Positions 38,676-47,355 of a stretch of 64,000 nucleotides of DNA are shown one piece after another. Positions within the stretch are counted from its first letter, which is position 1, and each line of letters begins with the position of its first letter. The DNA comes from Photorhabdus caribbeanensis (GTDB taxonomy: Bacteria > Pseudomonadota > Gammaproteobacteria > Enterobacterales > Enterobacteriaceae), in NCBI RefSeq assembly GCF_018448885.1, contig NZ_RCWB01000024.1:1-64000 (forward strand). Reading direction: 5' to 3'. The notes under the pieces were generated by a model that did not search any database, was not told the DNA's origin, and saw nothing but the letters and a program-made list of their open reading frames with translations. The position numbers were made by a program, and so were the translations under genes.

Positions 38676-39740
38676 ATGGAAAAGCGAGCGAAGGGCATAG
38701 AGTTACAACAAGCTATTCAAAAAAAAGCTCAATTGTATAAATACACTCTTGATAAATATCAAATATCTGTCGTCGAGAATATGGTGTGTTTAATTAATAC
38801 GATGCTTCGTCGCTCTTGGTTTAAACGTCCCTATGTAAAGGGAATTTATATTTGGGGCCCGGTAGGCAGAGGGAAAAGCTTCATATTAGACGCTTTTTTC
38901 GAGGCGGTGCCTATAAAAAATAAACGTAGAGTCCATTTCCACCATTTCTTTCGTGAACTTCATCAATTAATGAACCTTCAAGCAGGAAAGAAGGATTCAA
39001 TGGAAGCAACTTTACATACTCAGCTACAAAATTGTCAATTATTGTGTTTCGATGAATTCCATCTGCATGATATTGGAGACGCAATGCTGATTAGCCGGCT
39101 TTTAAATTTTATCTTTCAGCGTGGCATAGTCTTAATAACGACTTCAAATTATCCTCCTAATGATTTACTAGCAAACCCCCTTTATCATGAGCGGTTTTTA
39201 CCTGCTATTGAGTTGATTGAGAAAAATATGAAGATAGTTTCGATGGAGGGAGAAATTGATTATCGATGTCTGGTTGGCAATGATGTCGATCCTTTTTGCC
39301 AAGGTGCTTATGTTTGGCCTGGGAATGAAGAACAACGTATTAAGCTGTCTTTGCCAGAACGTCTTATGTCTACTATAGATTTAAAAGTTGGCTATCGCAT
39401 GTTGTCTGTATTATCTGCTGCCAATGGTACAATTCATTTGACTTTCCAGGATCTGTGCATCAGTCCGACAGCGGTAATGGACTATCTTGCTTTAAGTGAA
39501 CGTTATCAGCGTTGGATTATTGAGGATGTTCCTGAATTAGGTCAGGTTTCCAGCGCCGCTCAACAGCGTTTTATTAATGTGGTCGATGTGCTTTATGACC
39601 AACGCTGTCAGCTCTTTTTAATCGGTTGTCACCCACTGGATGATAAAATGTTTGATGGTGTTGAACTGGCAGATATTTCGCGTACACGCAGCCGCCTTAA
39701 TCAATTGAAACAATATGGTTTGGGCTTTTCTATAGCGTGA
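38676..39740 (+). CDS. AFG1/ZapE-like ATPase
   Basis: The 354-aa protein (ATG at 38676; a TTG two codons earlier is less likely) belongs to the AFG1/ZapE P-loop ATPases. It shows IWGPVGRGKS (Walker A, ~65), HFHHFFRELH, LLCFDEFHLHD (Walker B), ITTSNYPPNDLL (sensor) and LFLIGCHPLDD. E. coli ZapE is a division protein that acts on Z-rings under low oxygen. A second, divergent copy at the head of a biosynthetic-looking cluster is unusual; whether the genome also has the normal zapE cannot be seen here. The gene heads a run of same-strand genes up to 46.7 kb. Confidence 0.85.
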   Translation: MEKRAKGIELQQAIQKKAQLYKYTLDKYQISVVENMVCLINTMLRRSWFKRPYVKGIYIWGPVGRGKSFILDAFFEAVPIKNKRRVHFHHFFRELHQLMNLQAGKKDSMEATLHTQLQNCQLLCFDEFHLHDIGDAMLISRLLNFIFQRGIVLITTSNYPPNDLLANPLYHERFLPAIELIEKNMKIVSMEGEIDYRCLVGNDVDPFCQGAYVWPGNEEQRIKLSLPERLMSTIDLKVGYRMLSVLSAANGTIHLTFQDLCISPTAVMDYLALSERYQRWIIEDVPELGQVSSAAQQRFINVVDVLYDQRCQLFLIGCHPLDDKMFDGVELADISRTRSRLNQLKQYGLGFSIA

Positions 39741-39782
39741 ATATGATCTTGTTAACGACTCATAAGATAGGTTAAGAAAAAA

Positions 39783-40529
39783 ATGTTGGATGCTTTAACT
39801 TACTCAAATTATGTTGTAATAGCCGGTGCTCTGTTGATTGCTTACATTATATTTGGAATTGCTGGTTTTGGTACGGCCTTAATTGCAAGCCCAGTACTCG
39901 CGTTATATATTCCTGTGGCTAAAATTGTTCCCTTGCTGGCATTACTAGATATGTTTGCCGCGATCGTTAATGTTAGTCGTGACGGACGTAAAGCCGATTG
40001 GAAGGAATTAAAACGTCTTGTTCCATTGATGATTTTCGGTAGCCTTATTGGTGCGGCGATATTACTTAAAACTAAACCTGAAATACTATTGCTTGCCTTA
40101 GGTGTATTTGTTGTTCTGTATTCTGTCTACTCTTTGAGTGGCTTAAAGCCAAATCGGAATTTTTCATCTACTGCATCATTCCCTTTCGGATTAATTGGCG
40201 GAGTATTCAGTGCATTATTTGGTAGCGGTGGTTTTCTATATGCAATTTATCTAAGCGGGCGGATTGAAAATAAAGACGCTATGCGCATCACTCAAACAAC
40301 ACTGATTGGTCTCAGTACATTAACGCGAGTCATAATTTTTGGTTTGGCTGGCGTATATTTCGATACTGATTTGATTTTGTTGGTATTAGTACTTGCTCCT
40401 GGCATGTTGGTTGGTATCACATTTGGTCGGTATATTACGTTGAGAATGTCGCGTGAGCAATTCTTAAAATTGGTTAATATTGTAGTATTAGTTTCTGGTG
40501 TGATGTTAATAATTAAATATTTTCATTAA
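39783..40529 (+). CDS. TauE/SafE-family membrane transporter
   Basis: The 248-aa membrane protein has about eight hydrophobic segments in two similar halves: FGIAGFGTALIASP near the start and LIGGVFSALFGSGGF in the middle are the duplicated TauE/SafE motifs. The family exports small organic anions such as sulfite, sulfoacetate or organic acids. Placed between the ATPase and the oxygenase genes, it could export the cluster's product or a by-product. The substrate is not known. Confidence 0.85.
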   Translation: MLDALTYSNYVVIAGALLIAYIIFGIAGFGTALIASPVLALYIPVAKIVPLLALLDMFAAIVNVSRDGRKADWKELKRLVPLMIFGSLIGAAILLKTKPEILLLALGVFVVLYSVYSLSGLKPNRNFSSTASFPFGLIGGVFSALFGSGGFLYAIYLSGRIENKDAMRITQTTLIGLSTLTRVIIFGLAGVYFDTDLILLVLVLAPGMLVGITFGRYITLRMSREQFLKLVNIVVLVSGVMLIIKYFH

Positions 40530-40564
40530 TACTCCAGATAAAGAGTCACAAGGAGTAATAGTAT

Positions 40565-42091
40565 ATGGTAAGTGTCTATAAAAATGAAATGATGACCGGT
40601 GAAGAGTATCTTGATAGCTTGGATGATGGGCGTGATGTATTAATATATGGGCAAAAAGTGCGTAATGTTACGAAACATCAGGCATTCCGCAATAGTGCTT
40701 ATTCGATATCTAGACTCTATGACGCGTTACATAATTCAGATTCTCAGGAGATATTAACCGATATTGATCCTGACGGCTATCGAACGCATCGGTATTTTAT
40801 GCCGTCCAAATCTACTGAGGATTTATTAAAAGCACGAGATGCCATAGCACATTGGGCAAAATTAACCTATGGATTTATGGGAAGAACACCAGATTATAAA
40901 GCAGGATTTACGGCTACGTTGCGTTCGACTCCTGAAATATATGGTTCGTTTAGTGATAACGCTCTATCTTGGTATCGCAAAAGCGCTCGGAAAGTACTAT
41001 TTCTTAACCACGTATTAGTTAATCCCCCTGTTGGCAGGGCTAAGAATGTTTCAGATATGCGAGATATTTATTTGCATGTCGAAAAAGAAACTGATGCGGG
41101 AATCATTGTCAAAGGGGTAAAAATGGTTGCGACGAGTGCGGCAATTTCAAATGCTACCTTTGTTGCACAAAACAGTGCCACTCATTATGAGAAGGGCAGG
41201 GAAGAGGATTTTGCTCTGTGTCTTATAGTGCCAATGAATTCTCCTAATCTAAAAATAGTATGTAGAAAATCTTATGAGTTGGCGGCATTAAGCCCGTTTG
41301 ATAATCCTTTATCGAGTCGTTTTGACGAAAATGATTCGGTCTTGATTTTCAATAATGTTTTCGTTCCGTGGGAAAATGTATTGATTTATCGAGATATAGA
41401 GAGAGCACGAAATTTCTATTCGGTATCTGGTTTTCTTAATCGTTACCCTTTGCAGTCAGGTACAAGATTGGCCGTTAAAATGGATCTGATATGTGGACTG
41501 TTTGCTAATGTTTTGAAATCCAATGGTTCAGATCAATTCAGAGGCGTCAGGAGCCATTTGGCTGATATTGTTGCTATACGCAACCTAATGTGGTCGTTAA
41601 CAGAAAACCTTTGCCAAAATCCCGAAAAAAGAGACGACGGTTCTGTGATACCTAAATTGGATGCAGCCACAACGGTGAGATATTTCGGCACTCAAGTCAT
41701 GTCACAGTTAAAACCTATATTTAATACGATCTTAGGAGGCTCGCCTATTATGCAAGTTTCAAGTTGGTTGGATATTGAAAATACGGAGGTTAGACCACTG
41801 ATCGATTGCTATTATCAGGGTACTAATCAATCCGCTATTGAACGCCAGAAACTCATTAAACTTCTTTGGGATGCATTAGGGAGTGAGTTTGCCGGGCGTC
41901 ATGAACTATATGAACATAATTATGCTGGTAATCATGAACAAATTCGCCTTGATATGCTGAAACATTGTGAAGCCACTGGAATAATGGATCAATGTAATGA
42001 TTTAGTGAGTCAATGTTTATCTGACTATGATTTGAATGGTTGGGTAGATAAAGGTTGGCACTTTGATCCTAATAATATAGAAAAATTATAA
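40565..42091 (+). CDS. HpaB/PvcC-like FADH2-dependent monooxygenase
   Basis: The 508-aa protein is a two-component flavin monooxygenase of the 4-hydroxyphenylacetate 3-hydroxylase family (length ~520). Family features are MMTGEEYLDSLDDGRDVLIYGQKV at the start, HRYFMPSKSTEDLLKARDA, the middle acyl-CoA dehydrogenase-like barrel, and FVPWENVLIYRD. Members ortho-hydroxylate phenols or, like PvcC, modify tyrosine-derived products. They need reduced FAD from a partner reductase (HpaC); no HpaC is nearby, but the PaiB-like flavoprotein at 46097 is a candidate helper. AAGGAG precedes the ATG. The substrate is unknown. Confidence 0.85.
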   Translation: MVSVYKNEMMTGEEYLDSLDDGRDVLIYGQKVRNVTKHQAFRNSAYSISRLYDALHNSDSQEILTDIDPDGYRTHRYFMPSKSTEDLLKARDAIAHWAKLTYGFMGRTPDYKAGFTATLRSTPEIYGSFSDNALSWYRKSARKVLFLNHVLVNPPVGRAKNVSDMRDIYLHVEKETDAGIIVKGVKMVATSAAISNATFVAQNSATHYEKGREEDFALCLIVPMNSPNLKIVCRKSYELAALSPFDNPLSSRFDENDSVLIFNNVFVPWENVLIYRDIERARNFYSVSGFLNRYPLQSGTRLAVKMDLICGLFANVLKSNGSDQFRGVRSHLADIVAIRNLMWSLTENLCQNPEKRDDGSVIPKLDAATTVRYFGTQVMSQLKPIFNTILGGSPIMQVSSWLDIENTEVRPLIDCYYQGTNQSAIERQKLIKLLWDALGSEFAGRHELYEHNYAGNHEQIRLDMLKHCEATGIMDQCNDLVSQCLSDYDLNGWVDKGWHFDPNNIEKL

Positions 42092-42168
42092 TCATATTAT
42101 TTAAATCGTATTTCTATCAGCGTTCTTACACTATTTAAAGTCCTATTATATGAGTAATGGAGGTTCCG

Positions 42169-43209
42169 ATGCTGTATTCAGGAAAATGGAATAGAGAGGA
42201 ACTTGATTATTGTGCTTTAAATAATCAATGGCATGTTGTTGCAGATTCTAAGGAGGTCAAAAATAATCGACCAAAAGCTGTTCGTTTATTAGGTGAAGAA
42301 CTGGTACTTTGGCGAGATAGTGAAAATAAAATACATGCATGGAAAGATTATTGTGGACATCGAGGTGCTAAATTATCATTAGGTTGTATTAAAAATGGGA
42401 ATATTGAGTGTCCATATCATGGATGGCGATATGATGCTAAAGGGAATTGTACTTTTACACCTGCGCATCCGAATAATACTCCACCTTCGTCAAAAAGATT
42501 GATTTTCCGTCACTATGCAGAAGAAAAATATGGTTTTATATGGGTGAGCCTGTTAGAGCCGTTGCGTCCTATTCCTTTCTTCCCTGAATGGGATAAGTCC
42601 AATTTCAGGAAAGTGGTTGCAGGTCCTTATTATTATAAAGCTAATGCGTTAAGGTCATTGGAAAACTTTATAGATGCCTCGCATTTTCCTTTTGTTCATG
42701 CCAATCTTAACGGCTTGCCTGATGCTCCAGAGGAGATAAAGAAATATACTGTTAATCAAGATGATCGTGGGCTCCACTCTTCTGAAATTAGCGTATTTCA
42801 ACCTTATGGCGACCATCGGGGAATACCGGTTACTGCACATTATTGCTACTCAGTACTCAATCCTACTACGGCTTATTTTGAGAAAAAGACCGGGGATATT
42901 GAGCGTTTTTGTACTTTCTTCAATGCGACTCCAGTTGATGAAGATGAATGTATTATATGGCTGATTGTTGCAATTAATTTTGGTCATGACCTCACATTGG
43001 AGCAGATACTTTCCAGACAAGATACCGTATTTGAACAAGACAGAATTATTGTTGAATCTCAACGACCAGTAAGATTGCCACTTGACCCACGGCAAGAAAT
43101 GCATCTCAGTAGTGATCGAATGGGATTGGAATACCGTCGATGGTTAAAAATATTGGGGCTTAAAGCACGTGAAGTCATTCTCTCAGAAACAAGAGAATCT
43201 GATTTTTAA
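42169..43209 (+). CDS. Rieske non-heme iron oxygenase
   Basis: From the ATG at 42169 the product has 346 aa. GGAGG ends 5 bases before it, and the in-frame ATG at 42157 overlaps that ribosome site, so the later start is chosen. The N-terminal Rieske domain has CGHRGAKLSLGCIKNG followed by CPYHGW ([2Fe-2S] Cys-His pairs, ~60-85). The catalytic iron site is DASHFPFVH (~165). Relatives demethylate or hydroxylate aromatics, and some oxidise amines to nitro groups. No ferredoxin or reductase is encoded beside it, so electrons must come from elsewhere. Confidence 0.9.
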   Translation: MLYSGKWNREELDYCALNNQWHVVADSKEVKNNRPKAVRLLGEELVLWRDSENKIHAWKDYCGHRGAKLSLGCIKNGNIECPYHGWRYDAKGNCTFTPAHPNNTPPSSKRLIFRHYAEEKYGFIWVSLLEPLRPIPFFPEWDKSNFRKVVAGPYYYKANALRSLENFIDASHFPFVHANLNGLPDAPEEIKKYTVNQDDRGLHSSEISVFQPYGDHRGIPVTAHYCYSVLNPTTAYFEKKTGDIERFCTFFNATPVDEDECIIWLIVAINFGHDLTLEQILSRQDTVFEQDRIIVESQRPVRLPLDPRQEMHLSSDRMGLEYRRWLKILGLKAREVILSETRESDF

Positions 43210-43234
43210 TTTCCTATTTAAAAAAGGTATTAGA

Positions 43235-44590
43235 ATGAATAATGATTTTAGATTATATCGACTTGTCGATCGCGAATCTAATGCGCGTACTTATTCGCGA
43301 AATATAGACAGGGTATTAAGTAAAGGGAAATTGTCTTATGTATATGACAGTGAAAATAAAGAATATATTGACTGTTTAGCTTGTGCCGGTGCTTTACCTC
43401 TTGGGCATAATCATCCTTTTGTAAAGCAAAAAGTTATTGAGTTTTTGGAATCTGATCAATTACAGCAGGCTTTGGATATCGCAACCCCGGCGAAAATTAA
43501 CTTTGTTGAACAGCTTTATCAAATATTGCCTCAAAGCTTTGCTCGTCAGGCAAAAATACAATTTTGTAGTCCAACGGGGGCTGATGCGATAGAAGCAGCG
43601 TTAAAATTATTTAAAACAGCCACCGGGAGGCGTTCTATTATTGTATTTCAGGGGGCTTACCACGGTATGACTCATGGCGCACTTTCTTTGATGGGTAATT
43701 TGGCGCCAAAGAGATTTGTGACAGGGCTCTCTGCGGAAGTTCAGTTTCTACCTTATCCATATACTTTCCGTAGCCCCTTTGGTGCAAATACCAGCGTCAG
43801 CGAAACGGAACGCTTGAGTCTTGTAAGCCTGGAAAATCTCCTTAGTGATCCAGAAAATGGTATAACCAAACCCGCAATGGTGCTGGTTGAGGTTATTCAG
43901 GGTGAAGGTGGCTGTATTCCGGTGAGCGCTAATTGGCTACATCAGATCCGGGAAATCACGACGCGACATGATGTTCCTCTGGTTATTGATGAAGTACAGA
44001 CAGGAATTGGGCGTACAGGTGATATGTTTGCTTATGAATTTGCTGATATTACGCCTGACGCGATTATTCTTTCTAAAGCGATAGGGGGAGGATATCCGCT
44101 TGCTGTGCTTCTTTATCGAGATATATATGATCAGTGGTTGCCGGGTGCACATGCCGGTACATTTCGGGGTAATCAGATTGCTTTAGTCAGTGGCGCTGCT
44201 ACCTTAGATTTTATTCAGCGAGAGAATCTTCTCGATCAGATTAACTATACAGGTCATCTCCTGAAAAACAGATTACTTGAATTACAAGATGATTATCCTG
44301 CTATTGGTGATGTTCGTGGTCGGGGGCTGATGTTGGGTTTAGAATTGATTGATTTAAATTCTCCGCCAGATGTGCTTGGGCATCCTCTCGCTAATGGAAA
44401 ATTAGCTCAAATGGTAAAAAAGTGTTGTTTTGATGCAGGCTTAATTATTGAGAGCGGAGGACGGCAAAGTGCTGTTTTGAGGATGTTGCCTCCTTTGATC
44501 ATTACTCCTCAAGACGTAAACAATATTGTAGAACGTTTAAGAAGAGCATTTTCTATTGTTTGCTCAAACTATAATTATCAGCCATCGTGA
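43235..44590 (+). CDS. Diaminobutyrate-2-oxoglutarate aminotransferase
   Basis: This class III PLP aminotransferase, 451 aa from the ATG at 43235 (AAAAAGG upstream), makes L-2,4-diaminobutyrate from aspartate semialdehyde and glutamate. It shows FCSPTGADAIEAALKL, FQGAYHGMTHGAL, the PLP Asp in VIDEVQTGIGRTG, the Lys in ILSKAIGGGYPL and the phosphate-binding TFRGNQIAL. RhbA/Dat-type enzymes of this kind start siderophore and diaminopropane pathways; no decarboxylase partner is present here. An in-frame start at 43169 overlaps the Rieske gene and adds an unrelated tail. Confidence 0.92.
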   Translation: MNNDFRLYRLVDRESNARTYSRNIDRVLSKGKLSYVYDSENKEYIDCLACAGALPLGHNHPFVKQKVIEFLESDQLQQALDIATPAKINFVEQLYQILPQSFARQAKIQFCSPTGADAIEAALKLFKTATGRRSIIVFQGAYHGMTHGALSLMGNLAPKRFVTGLSAEVQFLPYPYTFRSPFGANTSVSETERLSLVSLENLLSDPENGITKPAMVLVEVIQGEGGCIPVSANWLHQIREITTRHDVPLVIDEVQTGIGRTGDMFAYEFADITPDAIILSKAIGGGYPLAVLLYRDIYDQWLPGAHAGTFRGNQIALVSGAATLDFIQRENLLDQINYTGHLLKNRLLELQDDYPAIGDVRGRGLMLGLELIDLNSPPDVLGHPLANGKLAQMVKKCCFDAGLIIESGGRQSAVLRMLPPLIITPQDVNNIVERLRRAFSIVCSNYNYQPS

Positions 44591-44614
44591 AGCAAAATAA
44601 TTTAAGGAGAGGTT

Positions 44615-45910
44615 ATGAAAAACTCTTCATCAGTTTATGATATCCTGGGTATTGGATTTGGGCCTGCTAATATTGCTTTGTCTATTGCTTTAGAGGAATT
44701 AGCCCCGCATTTTTCAGTCCGGTTTATTGAACGTCAGCAAAGGGCATGTTGGCAGCCAGGAATGATGTTGCCAGGATCTGATATTCAAAATCATCCGTTG
44801 CGTGATTTGGTTACGCCAAGAAATCCCAAAAGTCATTATTCGTTTACCAATTTCCTTTATGAAACTGACCGATTATATCAACATCTTAATTTACCTTTGC
44901 ATTATCCTTTGCGTTTAGAATATGCACAATATATAAGTTGGGTGGCGAATTTTTTTAATGATCAGGTTGATTACGATTGTGAGGCGACAGAGGTTTTTCC
45001 TGTTCTGGATAGACAAAATGAATATATAGATCATTATCGTGTCAATACCGTTAAAGGCGATATCTATAGAGCGAGAAGTATTGTCCTTGCTCCCGGCCGT
45101 ACTCCTTTCATACCTGAACCTTTTAATCAATTGAAAGATACGCGTGTTGTTCATCTTAACCATTATTTGCCTTCATTAGATCAAGCCAGGAAATACAGTA
45201 ATCCTTTACGTGTTGCGGTTATTGGCGGCAGTCAAAGCGCAGTAGAAATTCTATTACATGCGAGTACCCAAAATGATATCAAAAGACTCGTTGGCGTCAC
45301 CCGGAATTTTGGATTTAGGCAGAAAGACACGAGCCCTTTCTCTGATGAGGTTTATTTCCCTGATTTTGTCGATACGTTCTATGAGGCTACGCCGGAGAAT
45401 AAAGCTCGCCTGCGTCGAGAATTGGTACATACGAATTATTCGTCGGCAGATATTGATGTTTTGAATCAATTGTATATTAAGCAGTATGAAAATAAACTGT
45501 CGCATAAAAATTCAATGCAGATATTAACTTGCAATGAGATAGTTGATTGCCGGAGTATTTCAAACGGTATACTGCTAAAAAGTCGAAACTTTATTAATAA
45601 CAATGAATTTGAAGAGTGTTTTGATTTAGTTGTGCTTGCTACCGGATTCCTTGATTTAGGCATAGGAGAACGTCAGGAGCTTTGTCCTAAATTATTATTG
45701 CCTATTAAGAAATTACTGACCAATCAGGGAGATATATTGTCTATAGGCAGAGATTACAGGGTGCAATATTTAACAAAGGGAGATTTTACCCCTATTTATT
45801 TAAATGGATTGTGTGAATCGACTCATGGTATGGGGGATGCTGGTTCATTTAGTTTGCTTGCATTGCGTTCTAAAACAATTGTCGATTCATTAAGTCAGCA
45901 TCTATCTTGA
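44615..45910 (+). CDS. Amine N-hydroxylase (ornithine/lysine N-monooxygenase family)
   Basis: The 431-aa flavoenzyme has the FAD motif ILGIGFGPANIALSIALEE (~10-28), the substrate-loop segment DLVTPRNPKSHYSFTNFLYE, the NADPH site RVAVIGGSQSAVEIL (~198) and the C-terminal ATGFLD. These are the marks of IucD/PvdA/SidA enzymes that hydroxylate terminal amines of lysine, ornithine, putrescine or diaminobutyrate. The neighbouring aminotransferase makes diaminobutyrate the most likely substrate. AAGGAGAGG precedes the ATG, 24 bases after the aminotransferase stop. No acyltransferase or siderophore synthetase follows, so a classic hydroxamate siderophore is not indicated. Confidence 0.9.
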   Translation: MKNSSSVYDILGIGFGPANIALSIALEELAPHFSVRFIERQQRACWQPGMMLPGSDIQNHPLRDLVTPRNPKSHYSFTNFLYETDRLYQHLNLPLHYPLRLEYAQYISWVANFFNDQVDYDCEATEVFPVLDRQNEYIDHYRVNTVKGDIYRARSIVLAPGRTPFIPEPFNQLKDTRVVHLNHYLPSLDQARKYSNPLRVAVIGGSQSAVEILLHASTQNDIKRLVGVTRNFGFRQKDTSPFSDEVYFPDFVDTFYEATPENKARLRRELVHTNYSSADIDVLNQLYIKQYENKLSHKNSMQILTCNEIVDCRSISNGILLKSRNFINNNEFEECFDLVVLATGFLDLGIGERQELCPKLLLPIKKLLTNQGDILSIGRDYRVQYLTKGDFTPIYLNGLCESTHGMGDAGSFSLLALRSKTIVDSLSQHLS

Positions 45911-46096
45911 ACCAGATGGATATAAGAAATATGCCTAACATTTTGTGTTAGAAATGGCTGAATTGTCTATTGAGGATAAAATATATAGTCTTAAAATGGG
46001 TTTTGTTATTATTTATTATTATCAGGCATTAAGAATGAAAATATTATTCAAATAGGCTTTGAAATTGATAAAATAATTCAGAGGATAATCAATATT

Positions 46097-46702
46097 ATGA
46101 AAAATTTCCCGTTTCATTATCATGAATTCATTTGTAAAAATGTAAATATATTAGGGCGATTTATTGATGCATATCCTCTGGCATTAATAACGCGTTACAT
46201 GAACAATGGTTTCATTACCAGCCATATTCCTTTATTCCAATGTGTTGATAAGATGTTATTTGGGCATACAGATCGTCGTAATCCTATGGTCAATGATCTC
46301 ATTTCATTTGACGCTCATATTGTATTCATGGGACCATCCAGTTATATTCCTCCTGAAGCTTATAAGAATAGGCAGTTGCCTACGTGGAATTATACGGCAG
46401 TACATATGGATGCCAGTATTGATGTCATCGTAGAATCTTCAACGAATTTAAATATTTTGCTAGCAACGAGTGAGCGTTTGGCTACGAGCAAAGATTCTTT
46501 CCGACCAAATAAGGAAGATCCTCGTGTAGTTAAGAATTTACCTGGAATTCTGGGGCTGAAAGTTGTACCGAAATACATTGAAGGTCGTTTTAAATTATCT
46601 CAGGATAAACCATTCGTTGATCATGAGTCAGCTATGCAGTGGCTGCTAGATAATAATCCATCGGAGTTTGATTCATTAATTAAGAGTTTAATCAATGGTT
46701 AG
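46097..46702 (+). CDS. PaiB-like FMN-binding protein
   Basis: The 201-aa protein resembles the PaiB family: YPLALITRYMNNGFITSHIPL, KMLFGHTDRRNP, HIVFMGPSSYIPPEAY and LPTWNYTAVHM are the FMN split-barrel motifs. PaiB proteins are listed as negative regulators but have no DNA-binding domain in this part, and their fold is akin to flavin reductases. In this cluster it could be a flavin-handling enzyme or reductase for the HpaB-like oxygenase, or a regulator. A gap of 186 bases separates it from the N-hydroxylase gene, and its end lies 9 bases from the right direct repeat. Confidence 0.82.
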   Translation: MKNFPFHYHEFICKNVNILGRFIDAYPLALITRYMNNGFITSHIPLFQCVDKMLFGHTDRRNPMVNDLISFDAHIVFMGPSSYIPPEAYKNRQLPTWNYTAVHMDASIDVIVESSTNLNILLATSERLATSKDSFRPNKEDPRVVKNLPGILGLKVVPKYIEGRFKLSQDKPFVDHESAMQWLLDNNPSEFDSLIKSLING

Positions 46703-46711
46703 AGTTATTTT

Positions 46712-46747
46712 ACCTACGCATGGTCAGTTGAATTTATTATGAAGTAG
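46712..46747 (+). pseudogene. Remnant 3' end of a second small secreted-protein gene (right direct repeat)
   Basis: The frame reads TYAWSVEFIMK-stop, the C-terminus of the protein encoded at 37849-38304 with one changed residue. The base match is 34 of 36. Nothing upstream of 46712 continues the homology; the preceding bases belong to the PaiB-like gene end. Together with the following hairpin it shows that a second copy of this gene end lies beyond the enzyme cluster. Confidence 0.85.
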
Positions 46748-46754
46748 TCAGTAA

Positions 46755-46789
46755 TGAGCCAGATTATTCTATTAAAGATATCTGGCTCA
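46755..46789 (+). terminator. Terminator after the gene remnant
   Basis: TGAGCCAGAT pairs with ATCTGGCTCA around a 15-base loop and is followed by CTTTTTTTC, or TCT then seven T. The stem shares its core with the hairpin at 38312-38343 and now probably terminates the cluster. Confidence 0.88.
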
Positions 46790-47355
46790 TCTTTTTTTCA
46801 TTATTTTTTCTGATGTATTGGTTATTATTCAACCGGCTATCGTGATTTTTAATGTCTGATCGGATTTCAGTGCGAAACAGAGTTCATTCGTTATCTATTG
46901 TTCGTGTTGAATTGGTCGATATTGCGTGTAATTGTTTTGAATTTTGAACTATCTGTGTGTTATATTTTTCGTCTTGAATTTTCTGTTGATCATATAATTA
47001 CTATCCGCTACTATTGGGAGAGTTTTTTCTTTATTGTATGTTCAGTGTAAATAACACAATATATGAACCATGTAGCGCTACGTTAAAAATAAAAAATATA
47101 CGGTAATTTAATTTGTTATTATAAATTAATGTTGAATACTTATTTTTTTTAGTTTTGATTTTCTCTGGTCTTTTATTGACGTATTATTAGTTCTACACTA
47201 TTTTTAAAGTTAGAAAGTGTTTTTATTTTTTATAAGTTTATGGATTATGATGGTTGAATATGGACGTTCAGTAAATGAGTTGAGTTTTTTGGTGTAGTAT
47301 GAATTTCTATATTTATAACTTGGTGTGAATTTAATCTTATAAGGAATAATATATT
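46790..47355. other. AT-rich gap without recognised genes
   Basis: Nothing supportable is seen in about 560 bases except AT-rich DNA that probably holds the promoter of the gene at 47356. AAGGAA near 47341 serves as its ribosome site. Confidence 0.3.

Noticed and set aside
43169-43234. Longer N-terminus for the diaminobutyrate aminotransferase
   Set aside because: It would overlap the end of the Rieske gene, has no ribosome site, and adds residues absent from the family.
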